Below, one piece after another: positions 49,447 through 58,374 of a stretch of DNA of 64,000 nt. The notes under the pieces were generated by a model that saw only the letters and a program-made list of their open reading frames with translations, ran no database searches and was not told where the DNA came from. Origin of the DNA: Clostridia bacterium (GTDB lineage: Bacteria > Bacillota > Clostridia > Peptostreptococcales > Acidaminobacteraceae). Each line of letters begins with the position of its first letter. The first letter of the stretch is position 1. The DNA lies in the NCBI GenBank assembly GCA_016937975.1, contig JAFGVN010000113.1, positions 1-64,000 of the forward strand, in the 5' to 3' direction. Position numbers and translations under genes: made by a program.

Positions 49447-50046
49447 TTGACAGAATTAAGGAAAATGGATGATTTTGACAAAAGAGATCAAATAGTCAAT
49501 GCAGCACTTGATGAATTTAGTGAAAATGATTTTGAAAAAGCATCCACAAATAATATTGTTAAAAAGGCAAAAGTTTCTAAGGGACTTCTGTACCATTACT
49601 TTAAAAGTAAACAAGAATTATATGATTATTTAATTGATTTTGTGTTCAGAACCATTGGTGATGGTATTATGAATGAATTTGATTTTACTGAATCGGATTT
49701 TTTTAAACGTATCGAAGAAATTGCTCGTATCAAAATTAATATTACAAAAAAATATCCCAAATTATATGATTTTGGTATTCGAATGCTTAAAAGTTACTCC
49801 TTTGAGGCAATTATGGAGATGAGTAAAAAATACAATTTAGATCTGTTGCAAAGAATATATCATGAGAATATTGATTTTTCACTTTTTAGAGAAGATGTAG
49901 ATATTTCAAAAGCAATAACCATTATTCAATGGACCATTGAAAAATATGGTGAGCAACTCACCGTAAAGGAACATATGTCCATTGATGACATGATGGTGGA
50001 GCTCAATGGTTATTTGGCATTGTTAAAACAAGTGTTTTATAAATAA
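49447..50046 (+). CDS. TetR/AcrR-family repressor of the ABC exporter
   Basis: The protein has 199 residues. An N-terminal helix-turn-helix (KRDQIVNAALDEFSENDFEKASTNNIVKKAKVSKGLLYHYFKSKQELYDYL) precedes an all-helical ligand domain. The TTG at 49447 is used because GGAGGTG lies 6 nt upstream. An ATG at 49465 has only an AAGG behind it and would trim six residues. It is the first gene of the operon and should repress itself and the exporter through the three operators upstream. Confidence 0.88.
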   Translation: MTELRKMDDFDKRDQIVNAALDEFSENDFEKASTNNIVKKAKVSKGLLYHYFKSKQELYDYLIDFVFRTIGDGIMNEFDFTESDFFKRIEEIARIKINITKKYPKLYDFGIRMLKSYSFEAIMEMSKKYNLDLLQRIYHENIDFSLFREDVDISKAITIIQWTIEKYGEQLTVKEHMSIDDMMVELNGYLALLKQVFYK

Positions 50047-50056
50047 GGAGGGTCAC

Positions 50057-50911
50057 ATGATTAAAGTTAAAAATTTAAAGCATTCTTATAATAAGGATGG
50101 CAAGTATGCAGTCAATGACATCAGTTTTGAAGTCAAAGAAGGTGAGATTTTTGGTTTTTTAGGACCTTCTGGTGCTGGAAAGTCCACGACTCAAGGGATT
50201 TTAACGGGTCTACTTCAAATCCAGGAAGGGGAAGTTGAAGTGACAGGTTATAATGTCAGAAAAATTGATAATAAAATGTTCAACAAAATTGGTATGTCTT
50301 TTGAGCAATCCAATGTTTACTCTAAAATGAGTGCTCTAGAAAACTTAGAGTTCTACAGAAAACTCTTTGATGTTAAAACACGTGAGCCTCAAGATTTAAT
50401 TAACCTTGTTGGTCTTGATGGTAAAGAAAATAAAAAAGCCGGTGAGTTCTCTAAAGGCATGAAGCATCGATTAACCTTTGCTCGTTCAATGATTAATTAT
50501 CCAGAGTTGTGGTTCCTAGACGAGCCAACAACAGGTCTTGATCCAGCAATTGCATCAAAAATAAAAAACATAATCAAGGAAGAAAATGAGAAAGGAACCA
50601 CAATTTTCTTAACAACACATAATATGCATATCGCAGATGAACTTTGTGATCGTGTGGCATTTATTGTAGATGGAGAAATTAAGTTAATTGATTCACCTAG
50701 AAACCTTAAACTTCAATATGGTGACAAACTCGTTGAAGTTGAGTATGTAATGGATGGTAAAACCATTAAAGAAAAACTTTCAACAGTTATGGATGATGAT
50801 AAGAAAAAATTAACATACATTATCGAGCATTATTCTATAGAAACCATGCATACAAAAGAAGCTACATTAGAAGAAATTTTCATTAAAGTCACAGGAAGGG
50901 AGCTTGTTTAA
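50057..50911 (+). CDS. ABC exporter ATP-binding protein
   Basis: The protein has 284 residues and is a DrrA/CcmA-type ABC ATPase. It has a Walker A GPSGAGKST, a signature FSKGMKHRL (an unusual variant of LSGGQ, common in this subgroup) and a Walker B LWFLDEPTTGLDP. A C-terminal accessory region (about 220-284) follows. It should power the two ABC-2 permeases encoded downstream. AAGGAGG precedes the ATG. The next gene begins directly at its stop codon. Confidence 0.9.
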   Translation: MIKVKNLKHSYNKDGKYAVNDISFEVKEGEIFGFLGPSGAGKSTTQGILTGLLQIQEGEVEVTGYNVRKIDNKMFNKIGMSFEQSNVYSKMSALENLEFYRKLFDVKTREPQDLINLVGLDGKENKKAGEFSKGMKHRLTFARSMINYPELWFLDEPTTGLDPAIASKIKNIIKEENEKGTTIFLTTHNMHIADELCDRVAFIVDGEIKLIDSPRNLKLQYGDKLVEVEYVMDGKTIKEKLSTVMDDDKKKLTYIIEHYSIETMHTKEATLEEIFIKVTGRELV

Positions 50912-52024
50912 ATGAAATTATGGTATAGTTTTTTAAAAGAATTGAAACTATCATCAAAAAGCTTTTATTTTTACATTGAGATCGGTATGGCACTTTTTTT
51001 ACTAGCTTTACTGCTTCTTGTCATTCCAAATGAGTTTAATACGAAAACCACTCAGTATTTGTTCTTAGATTTAGATGAATCTCTTTCAACTCAAATGATT
51101 GAAAGTTATAAGTCTGCAGATCTAGATGGCAATATAGAGGATGTAAATGTAAAAGCTAACGGTGTAAAGCATGATACAAAGTTATATGTAACAGAAACTG
51201 AGAAAGTTTATATTGTATCCTCTAAAGAAGCCTTATTAGATATTTCGAAATCAGAGAAGAAACTAGGTGTTATAGTTACCCTTAAAGATAATCTTCTTAA
51301 ATATGATTATTATCTCCAAGGTTATGAAACTGAGAAATATGAGAATTTCTTTAAAATACTGCATAATAATAGCGGGCAAATAGATAAATCTACATTGGAA
51401 ACACAAAGGGTTATGAAATTGTCAGAGGATTTGAATATACTTTCAGACAGGGAAAACGTCATACCTTCTTTGTTGACATTTAATGGTTCGCTTATGGGTT
51501 TATTTATTATCGCAGCTTATGTGTTTTTAGATAAAAAGGAAGGTATTGTTACAGCATACGCTGTAACGGCTTCAAAAGTATGGGTTTATTTAATGAGTAA
51601 GGTAGGCGTATTAATGCTTACAAGTGTTTTTACGAGCTTGTTGTTGATTATACCTGTTATGGGATTTGGACCAAACTATGCTTTAATTCTAATATTCTTG
51701 TTGGCATCAGGATTTTTCTCATCAGCACTCGGTTTAGTAGTCACTAGTTTTTATGAAAATATTATGCAGGCCTTTGGTGTAATATATTTGATTATGGTTG
51801 CCATGTTGTTACCGAATATCGCGTATTTTATTCCGAGCTGGAGTCCGCTATGGATCAAATTTATTCCATCTTATTATTTCTTGTACGCTTTCAAGGAAGG
51901 CCTTGTTAGCCACGGTAATACCGGATTCGTTTTAATGAGTGCTGGAGGTTTATTATTGTTAGGTTGTGTCTTGTTTGTATTTGCAAATTATAGATTTAAA
52001 AAGACATTAACTGTATCTGCATAG
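50912..52024 (+). CDS. ABC-2 type exporter permease, large
   Basis: The protein has 370 residues. One N-terminal membrane segment (about 20-40), a large extracellular domain (about 45-180) and a C-terminal set of about six membrane segments make the usual ABC-2 layout. It starts right after the ATPase stop codon, with AGGGAGC in the end of the ATPase gene as its binding site. It forms the channel with the next permease. The substrate is unknown. Confidence 0.82.
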   Translation: MKLWYSFLKELKLSSKSFYFYIEIGMALFLLALLLLVIPNEFNTKTTQYLFLDLDESLSTQMIESYKSADLDGNIEDVNVKANGVKHDTKLYVTETEKVYIVSSKEALLDISKSEKKLGVIVTLKDNLLKYDYYLQGYETEKYENFFKILHNNSGQIDKSTLETQRVMKLSEDLNILSDRENVIPSLLTFNGSLMGLFIIAAYVFLDKKEGIVTAYAVTASKVWVYLMSKVGVLMLTSVFTSLLLIIPVMGFGPNYALILIFLLASGFFSSALGLVVTSFYENIMQAFGVIYLIMVAMLLPNIAYFIPSWSPLWIKFIPSYYFLYAFKEGLVSHGNTGFVLMSAGGLLLLGCVLFVFANYRFKKTLTVSA

Positions 52025-52037
52025 AAAGGAGAAACAA

Positions 52038-53039
52038 ATGATTAAAAAGATTTGGATAATCTTTATTCGTGATTTGAAAGTGAATACAAGAGAGTTCTTA
52101 ACCTTATATTTGCTGGTTTTTCCAATTCTATTTGGAATCGGTGTAAATCTTTTGACACCAGGTATTACAGATACCAGCATTTCAATTGCCTTTATTGAAA
52201 AGGAAAATGTAGAAATGGCAAGTTATTTCAAGGATTTTGCCAACCTTGAAAGTTTTCCAGATGAAGAAGCTTTAAAGAAGCGTATTGAAGGTAGAGACGA
52301 TATCATTGGTATTTTAAAGGATCAAGAGGGCTCATATATTTTAGCTCAAGGGAACGAACCGACTTATGTGATTGACTTAGTAAAATTAATTAAGACCCTT
52401 TATGAATCAGATGCAGATTTAAATGAAACTTCTGCAGTAATCCATGATTTTGGGCAGGATGTACCTCCGTTAAAAACAATGCTTGTCAATATTATGTTGT
52501 TGATGACATCTGTTTTAGCAGGAATGCTTATTTCAATTAATATTATAGAAGAGAAAAGTGACAATACTATTAGTGCAATGCATTTAAGTCCTGTTTCAAG
52601 ATTAGGTTTTATATTTGGGAAATCCTTGATTGGTGTTTTCTTAGCCATTTATGGTTCAGTTGTTTTACTTTGGACAACTGGGTATACAGATGTTAACATT
52701 CTTCAAGCAATATTAGCAATATTCAGTGTTTCATTGTTGAGTATCGTCGTTGGCTTCATTCAAGGTTTGAATGCTGAAGATATAATGGGTGCAGCAGCAG
52801 GTGTGAAAATGATGTTTTTACCAGTAGCTGCAGCTGTAGCTTCTGTGGAATTGTTGTCTGATAAGTGGCAAATGCTCTTCTATTGGGTGCCATATTATTG
52901 GACTTATAAAGGCAATGTAGCCATTTTAACGAAGAATGCAACTTGGCCACAAATATTACTTTATTCTGGTATTGTGTTGATTTTGTGTGCAGCAGTCTTT
53001 GCACTGTTAATACCTAGAATAAAAAAAGGATTGGAATAG
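52038..53039 (+). CDS. ABC-2 type exporter permease, small
   Basis: The protein has 333 residues and the same topology: one membrane segment, an extracellular part (about 40-140) and six segments at the C-terminal half. The motif MHLSPVSRLGFIFGKSLIG is typical of ABC-2 (NodJ/YhgE-like) permeases. Together with the preceding permease it makes a heterodimeric drug or antibiotic exporter. AAGGAG precedes the ATG. Confidence 0.82.
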   Translation: MIKKIWIIFIRDLKVNTREFLTLYLLVFPILFGIGVNLLTPGITDTSISIAFIEKENVEMASYFKDFANLESFPDEEALKKRIEGRDDIIGILKDQEGSYILAQGNEPTYVIDLVKLIKTLYESDADLNETSAVIHDFGQDVPPLKTMLVNIMLLMTSVLAGMLISINIIEEKSDNTISAMHLSPVSRLGFIFGKSLIGVFLAIYGSVVLLWTTGYTDVNILQAILAIFSVSLLSIVVGFIQGLNAEDIMGAAAGVKMMFLPVAAAVASVELLSDKWQMLFYWVPYYWTYKGNVAILTKNATWPQILLYSGIVLILCAAVFALLIPRIKKGLE

Positions 53040-53048
53040 GAGGTTCTT

Positions 53049-53249
53049 ATGTATCGTTTTTTAGGTTTATTATTTTGGATTTACGCCATTGCTGTATTTT
53101 ACATTGCAATTGCGAAACCAACAAAAATTTGGGAGATGAAAAAAATTCAGATTTTCAGAAAACTTTTCAAAGAAAAAGGTACTGTAATCTTCTTCATCAT
53201 TTGGGCTCTGGTTTTTGTTGGATTAGGTATATGGTTATTTACACTATAG
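53049..53249 (+). CDS. Small membrane protein at the end of the exporter operon
   Basis: The protein has 66 residues, with two membrane segments (about 4-22 and 46-65) and a positively charged loop (KIWEMKKIQIFRKLFKEKG) between them. I recognise no family. It starts 9 bp after the second permease with AGGAGG, and a strong terminator follows. It may be an accessory subunit of the exporter. Confidence 0.7.
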   Translation: MYRFLGLLFWIYAIAVFYIAIAKPTKIWEMKKIQIFRKLFKEKGTVIFFIIWALVFVGLGIWLFTL

Positions 53250-53250
53250 T

Positions 53251-53287
53251 AAAAAAGATGATGCTTGGTAAGCATCATCTTTTTTTG
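53251..53287 (+). terminator. Terminator of the ABC exporter operon
   Basis: AAAAAAGATGATGCT (53251-53265) pairs with AGCATCATCTTTTTT (53271-53285), followed by more T residues. Confidence 0.9.
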
Positions 53288-53480
53288 TCTTACTCTGTTA
53301 AGTGCTTTCTTTCAAAGTTGAGAATGAAAGTGTTTGATACAAGATGAAAAATAAATATATTTTAGTATAAGTATATTTTTTGACTGTATTTTATAAAATC
53401 TAACTTAAACTATTGTGCATACAAGAATAATATAGTAAATTATGAATATAGAATTATAGTATAACTAAAAAAGGAGAAAG

Positions 53481-54575
53481 ATGATGTTAAACAGAATTGA
53501 AACTCTATTTGATAAATGGTCCATACAAGATACTGAAGGTATTTTTGTTGTGAATGAATCTAACGTAACTTATATGTCAGGTTTTACAGGCGAAGCTGCC
53601 TATTTGATACTTTCGAAAAAGGGCAATGTGCTCATGACTGATGGACGTTATGAGGAACAAGGTAGAAGTGAATGTGGTGATCACTTTGAAGTAACAAAGT
53701 GGCATCAACAAAAGCGACCTGATCCAGCAACCATTCTACATTACCTGGAGAAGTTCTCTATAAAAACCCTTTATTTTAATGAGCATGCCTTAACTGTCTA
53801 TCATTTTCAAACATTAAAGAAATACTTTGAAGAACACCATTTCGAGATAGAAATGAAGGCTTTTAAGTCTCCTCTTTCAGAAATGCGGTCAGTAAAATCT
53901 AAGTCTGAGATTGCTTTATTGAGAAAAGCATGTCAAATTTCAGATTTAGCTTTAGAAAAAACCGTGCCTCATATCAAAGCAGGGATGACAGAGCTGGAAG
54001 TTGTTGCTTTGTTAGAATACAACTTAAAAATGGAAGGTGCTGAGAATCTTTCCTTTGATTCCATTGTTCTAAGTGGTAAGAAAACCTCATTACCTCACGG
54101 TAAACCAAGTGATAAGATTCTTGAACCAGGGGATTTCCTGCAATTGGATTTTGGGGCATTGTACAAAGGGTATCATGCTGACATGTCACGTACTTTTGTT
54201 ATTTCCGTAGCAAGTGAAGAACAGATCAAATTATATGAGAATATGTTAGAAGCGACTTTAAAAGGCACAGAATCCCTTCGTCCCAATATATTGGGATCAG
54301 TTCCAGATCAAGTGGTTAGAGAAACCATAAAAGCTGAATACCTTGAATATTATTACCCAGGACTAGGTCATGGTGTAGGTTTGGATGTTCATGAAGATCC
54401 AAATTTAAGTCAAACTTCTATCCATACGTTAAAAGCGAATCAAGTCGTGACTGTAGAACCTGGGGTATATATACCAAACTGGGGTGGTATGCGTATTGAA
54501 GATACTGTTTTGATTACAGAAACAGGTTATGAAGTCTTGACCCATTATCCAAGACATTTGCAGATTTTGAGGTAA
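53481..54575 (+). CDS. M24 family Xaa-Pro dipeptidase/aminopeptidase
   Basis: The protein has 364 residues. An N-terminal creatinase-like domain (about 1-135) precedes a pita-bread M24 catalytic domain. The five metal ligands are visible: Asp in QLDFGALYKGYHADMSRTF (two Asp), His in GLGHGVGLDVHEDP, Glu in TVEPGVYIP and Glu in MRIEDTV. Such enzymes release residues next to proline. It heads an operon with a GRE activase, a HypD-like enzyme and a regulator, which fits the breakdown of (hydroxy)proline-rich peptides. AAGGAG precedes two adjacent ATG codons. Confidence 0.92.
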   Translation: MMLNRIETLFDKWSIQDTEGIFVVNESNVTYMSGFTGEAAYLILSKKGNVLMTDGRYEEQGRSECGDHFEVTKWHQQKRPDPATILHYLEKFSIKTLYFNEHALTVYHFQTLKKYFEEHHFEIEMKAFKSPLSEMRSVKSKSEIALLRKACQISDLALEKTVPHIKAGMTELEVVALLEYNLKMEGAENLSFDSIVLSGKKTSLPHGKPSDKILEPGDFLQLDFGALYKGYHADMSRTFVISVASEEQIKLYENMLEATLKGTESLRPNILGSVPDQVVRETIKAEYLEYYYPGLGHGVGLDVHEDPNLSQTSIHTLKANQVVTVEPGVYIPNWGGMRIEDTVLITETGYEVLTHYPRHLQILR

Positions 54576-54578
54576 TGC

Positions 54579-55403
54579 ATGAAAGGTACAATATTTAATA
54601 TACAAAGGTATGCATTACATGATGGTCCAGGCATCCGCACCACTGTTTTTTTCAAGGGTTGTCCGTTAAGTTGTAAATGGTGTCATAATCCTGAGAGTAT
54701 ATTTTTTGACCAAGAGCTGATGTTTTACAAAGAACAGTGTATCAGATGCGAATGTTGTGAAGATTTCTCCTTGCCTGATCGTTGTCCAACCAAAGCCTTA
54801 GTTGAGGTAGGTCAAGATTTAACCGTTGATCAATTAATGGTTGAGATCTTAAAGGATAAGATATTCTATGAAACTTCAGGAGGTGGTGTTACATTTTCTG
54901 GAGGAGAACCTCTATTTCAAAGTCATTTTCTTCTGGCACTTTTAAAAGCGTCAAAAGAAGCAGGTCTACATACGGTAGTGGACACTTGCGGTTATGGTCA
55001 TATTCAGGATTATAATGACATAAATGCATATGTGGATCTGTACTATTTTGATGTGAAACATGTAAAAGAAGAGGCGCATATAGCAGGTACTGGTGTTTCC
55101 TTAACTTTGATTCAAGAAAATTTAAAACAGCTTTCAAAAATGAACAAAGTAATTATTAGAGTCCCGCTCATAAAAGAATATAACGATGATGAGGAAACGT
55201 TACTGTCAATTATGGATTTAGCTGAAAACTTAAAAATAGAGGAAATTCATTTTTTGCCATACCATGATTATGGGACACATAAATATGAAAGGTTACTCAA
55301 TAAAAGAGAGCTCCATTCGTATAAATCACCTGAACAAAGTAAATTAGATTGGATACTAGAACAGTTCAGTTCAAGAACGATTACTGGAAAAATAGGAGGC
55401 TAA
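54579..55403 (+). CDS. Glycyl radical enzyme activase (radical SAM)
   Basis: The protein has 274 residues. The radical-SAM motif CPLSCKWC (C28, C32, C35) is in the N-terminal part, with FNIQRYALHDGPGIRTTVFFKGC as the GRE-activase start. Most activases outside PFL carry two ferredoxin-like clusters between the radical-SAM motif and the rest. Here the insert holds only CIRCECC (C54, C57, C59, C60) and C69, enough for one cluster. FSGGEPLFQ binds SAM. It should install the glycyl radical on the enzyme encoded 1 bp downstream. Confidence 0.92.
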   Translation: MKGTIFNIQRYALHDGPGIRTTVFFKGCPLSCKWCHNPESIFFDQELMFYKEQCIRCECCEDFSLPDRCPTKALVEVGQDLTVDQLMVEILKDKIFYETSGGGVTFSGGEPLFQSHFLLALLKASKEAGLHTVVDTCGYGHIQDYNDINAYVDLYYFDVKHVKEEAHIAGTGVSLTLIQENLKQLSKMNKVIIRVPLIKEYNDDEETLLSIMDLAENLKIEEIHFLPYHDYGTHKYERLLNKRELHSYKSPEQSKLDWILEQFSSRTITGKIGG

Positions 55404-55404
55404 A

Positions 55405-57768
55405 ATGCTTACAGAACGTGTTAAGAAATTGAGAAAAGCAAGTAAAATGGCAAAACCTCATATATGGATTGAACGAGCAAAATACGTCACTGATGTATAT
55501 GAAGCTCATCAAGGAAAAGTTTCAACACCAGTTTTAAGAGCAATGGTATTCTATGAAATACTTAAAAACAAACCAATTTTTATCGGTGAAGGAGAACTGA
55601 TTGTTGGAGAAAAAGCAGCTGGTCCTGGTGGTGCACCGACTTATCCAGAACTTTGTTGCCATGAGTTGTCTGATTTTGATGTGATGCAATCGAGAAAACA
55701 AGTGAGTTTTCAAGTGGACAATGAAGCTTATGACATACAACAAAATAAAATCATTCCTTATTGGAAAGAAAGGTCTATTCGACATAAAATATTTGAGAAC
55801 ATGTCAAAGGAATGGAAAGATGCTTACCAAGCAGGAATCTTTACAGAGTTTTTAGAACAGAGAGCACCAGGACATACTGTTGCTGACAAGAAAATCTTTC
55901 AAAAGGGATTCATTGATTTTAAAGAAGAAATCCTTGAAAAAATTCAGTCCTTAAATCAAATAAATGATTTAAGAGATTATGATAAAAAAGAACAATTAAA
56001 AGCAATGGCTTTAAGTTGTGATGCTATAATGCTCTATGCAAAGCGTCATAGTGAGTATGCTTTGAGCTTAGCAAAAGAATGTTCCGACGAACTGAGAAAA
56101 AAAGAATTATTAAAAATTGCAGAGGTTTGTGAAAGAGTTCCTGCCCATGCACCGAGGACCTATTGGGAAGCGCTCCAAGCTTATTGGTTTATCCATTTAG
56201 GCATAACAACAGAACTGAATACTTGGGATGCCTTTAGCCCAGGGAGACTTGATCAACACCTCTTGCCTTTTTATTTGAAGGAGAAGGAAGCTGGTACATT
56301 AGACAAGGGATTTGCCTATGAACTTTTAAATCTATTTTGGATTAAGTTTAACAATCAACCAGCACCCCCTAAAGTTGGATTTACACTTCTTGAAAGTGCC
56401 ACATACACAGATTTTGCCAACATTGGTGTGGGAGGATTAACCGTTACGGGTGAGGATGCAGTTAATGAAATGTCCTATTTGATTTTAGACTGTATTGATG
56501 AGATGCGTCTTGTACAACCAAGTTCAAATGTGCAGTTGAGTCAAAAAAATCCAGATGCCTTTATTGCTCATGCCTTAAAAATCATAAGAAAGGGTGCAGG
56601 ACAACCTTCTATTTTCAATGCAGATGCTGTGATAAAGGAGATGCTCAATATGGGCAAAAGCCTTGAAGATGCCAGAGAAGGTGGCTGTAGTGGTTGCGTG
56701 GAAACTGGTGCATTTGGCAAGGAAGCGTATATTTTACAGGGATACTTTAATCTAACAAAAATTCTTGAAATCACTCTTAATAATGGATATGATAGGAATA
56801 CAGATAAATTAATTGGTCTAGAAACAGGAGATCCTAGAAACTTCAAAAACTATGAAGAACTTTTTGAAGCATATAAAAAACAATTGAAGTATTTTCTAGA
56901 TATCAAAATTCATGGTTCCAATTGGATTACGAGATTGTATGCGAAAGAAATGCCAGCACCATTCATGTCTGTGGTAATCGATGATTGCATTCAATCTGGA
57001 AAAGATTATAATAATGGTGGCGCAAGATATAATACTTCTTATATTCAAGGGGTTGGAATCGGAACAATAACTGACAGTTTGTCAGCTATAAAACAACATA
57101 TTTTTGATGATCAGAGATATTCGATGGATGAAATGCTTAAGGCGTTAGAGCATAATTTTGAAAATCATGAGTTGATGAGAAATGTTTTATTCCATAAAAC
57201 CAGAAAATATGGTAATGATGATGATTATCCAGATCAGCTGATGCAAGAGGTCTTTAATGCCTTTTATGAAAATGTAAATGGTCGTGAGAATCCAAATGGT
57301 GGCCATTACCGCATAAATATGCTGCCTACAACTTGTCATGTTTTCTTCGGATCTGTCATTGGCGCTACACCTGATGGGAGATTTAAAGGTTTGCCACTTT
57401 CAGAAGGTATTTCACCTACAAAAGGTGCAGATAAGCATGGACCGACAGCAGTTATAAAATCCGTATCAAAAATGGATCATCTTAAGACTGGCGGTACTTT
57501 GTTGAACCAAAAGTTCACACCAGAGTTATTGAATACAGACAATGCAATAGATGCTTTAACAGCTTTGATTAGAGCATACTTTAAAATGAATGGTCATCAT
57601 ATTCAATTTAATGTTGTTAGAGCTGAAACTTTAAAAATGGCTCAGATGCAACCTGAAGCATATGAGGATCTTATCGTAAGAGTAGCAGGTTACAGTGATT
57701 ATTTTAATCACTTAAGTCCTGCACTCCAAAATGAAATAATTAGTAGAACGGAACATATGGGTTTTTAG
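55405..57768 (+). CDS. hypD: Glycyl radical enzyme, likely trans-4-hydroxy-L-proline dehydratase
   Basis: The protein has 787 residues. The glycyl radical motif RVAGYSDYFNHLS puts the radical on Gly762. The active-site loop GCSGCVETGAFGKEAY provides Cys431 and Glu433. Residues that I recall from the published Clostridioides difficile HypD active site (H160, D278, S334, D339, F340, C434, E436, Y450, T645, G765) find counterparts here at a constant offset of three: H157, D275, S331, D336, F337, C431, E433, Y447, T642, G762. HypD dehydrates trans-4-hydroxy-L-proline to pyrroline-5-carboxylate. The activase and an Xaa-Pro peptidase are in the same operon. ProC is not nearby. Confidence 0.88.
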   Translation: MLTERVKKLRKASKMAKPHIWIERAKYVTDVYEAHQGKVSTPVLRAMVFYEILKNKPIFIGEGELIVGEKAAGPGGAPTYPELCCHELSDFDVMQSRKQVSFQVDNEAYDIQQNKIIPYWKERSIRHKIFENMSKEWKDAYQAGIFTEFLEQRAPGHTVADKKIFQKGFIDFKEEILEKIQSLNQINDLRDYDKKEQLKAMALSCDAIMLYAKRHSEYALSLAKECSDELRKKELLKIAEVCERVPAHAPRTYWEALQAYWFIHLGITTELNTWDAFSPGRLDQHLLPFYLKEKEAGTLDKGFAYELLNLFWIKFNNQPAPPKVGFTLLESATYTDFANIGVGGLTVTGEDAVNEMSYLILDCIDEMRLVQPSSNVQLSQKNPDAFIAHALKIIRKGAGQPSIFNADAVIKEMLNMGKSLEDAREGGCSGCVETGAFGKEAYILQGYFNLTKILEITLNNGYDRNTDKLIGLETGDPRNFKNYEELFEAYKKQLKYFLDIKIHGSNWITRLYAKEMPAPFMSVVIDDCIQSGKDYNNGGARYNTSYIQGVGIGTITDSLSAIKQHIFDDQRYSMDEMLKALEHNFENHELMRNVLFHKTRKYGNDDDYPDQLMQEVFNAFYENVNGRENPNGGHYRINMLPTTCHVFFGSVIGATPDGRFKGLPLSEGISPTKGADKHGPTAVIKSVSKMDHLKTGGTLLNQKFTPELLNTDNAIDALTALIRAYFKMNGHHIQFNVVRAETLKMAQMQPEAYEDLIVRVAGYSDYFNHLSPALQNEIISRTEHMGF

Positions 57769-57777
57769 GAGGAAAAA

Positions 57778-58338
57778 ATGGTTAATGATATAGGTAGTAA
57801 ACTGAAGCAGTTGAGAACAATGAAGGAATTGACACTTAAAGATTTAAGCGCAAAAACAAATCTTTCTATTGGTTTTTTATCTCAAATTGAGAGAGGGGTA
57901 ACCTCTGTAGCAATTTCATCGTTGGATGTGATTGCCAAAGCATTAGATACGGATTTATCTTATTTCTTTACGATGCCTAAGAAAAGAGAGAGACAAGTAT
58001 TAAGATCTTTTGAACAAGAAGTTTTCACAATTAAAAACTCTCAGTTTATAGATTATCATTTAACCTTAAATCCTGAAGAAATGGAAATACTACCAAGGTT
58101 GCAAATCATTTTACCTCAAGGTGATGATGATGGCAATGAGCCTTATGGACATGAAGGTGAAGAATTTATATATGTGCTGGAAGGTATTTTAACGGTGAAT
58201 TTAGACAATCAAATCTATCAATTGTATCCTGGGGATTCAATGCACTACAATTCTTCTACACCACACAATTGGAACAATAATACATCTAAGAATGTAAAAA
58301 TTCTGATTATCAGTACACCAAATCGTTTTAAAAAGTAG
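57778..58338 (+). CDS. XRE-cupin transcriptional regulator of the GRE operon
   Basis: The protein has 186 residues. An N-terminal XRE helix-turn-helix (LKDLSAKTNLSIGFLSQIERGVTSVAISSLDVIAKAL) is followed by a C-terminal cupin barrel (about 105-180) with GHEGEEFIYVLEGILTV and YPGDSMHYNSSTPHNW. The cupin probably senses a small metabolite, such as the substrate or product of the upstream enzyme. It starts 9 bp after the glycyl radical enzyme gene with AGGAGG. Confidence 0.9.
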   Translation: MVNDIGSKLKQLRTMKELTLKDLSAKTNLSIGFLSQIERGVTSVAISSLDVIAKALDTDLSYFFTMPKKRERQVLRSFEQEVFTIKNSQFIDYHLTLNPEEMEILPRLQIILPQGDDDGNEPYGHEGEEFIYVLEGILTVNLDNQIYQLYPGDSMHYNSSTPHNWNNNTSKNVKILIISTPNRFKK

Positions 58339-58343
58339 AATCT

Positions 58344-58374
58344 AAAAGAGATGTCTTAAGTGACATCTCTTTTT
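58344..58374. terminator. Bidirectional terminator
   Basis: AAAAGAGATGTC (58344-58355) pairs perfectly with GACATCTCTTTT (58362-58373), with T runs on both strands between convergent genes. Confidence 0.9.

Noticed and set aside
53287-53480. Small RNA or extra gene between the exporter and peptidase operons
   Set aside because: The segment is AT-rich, with no stable fold, no terminator and no open frame. It is probably promoter DNA.
56568-56846. Antisense open frame within the glycyl radical enzyme gene
   Set aside because: It is a shadow of a clearly coding gene and has no ribosome binding site or family resemblance.
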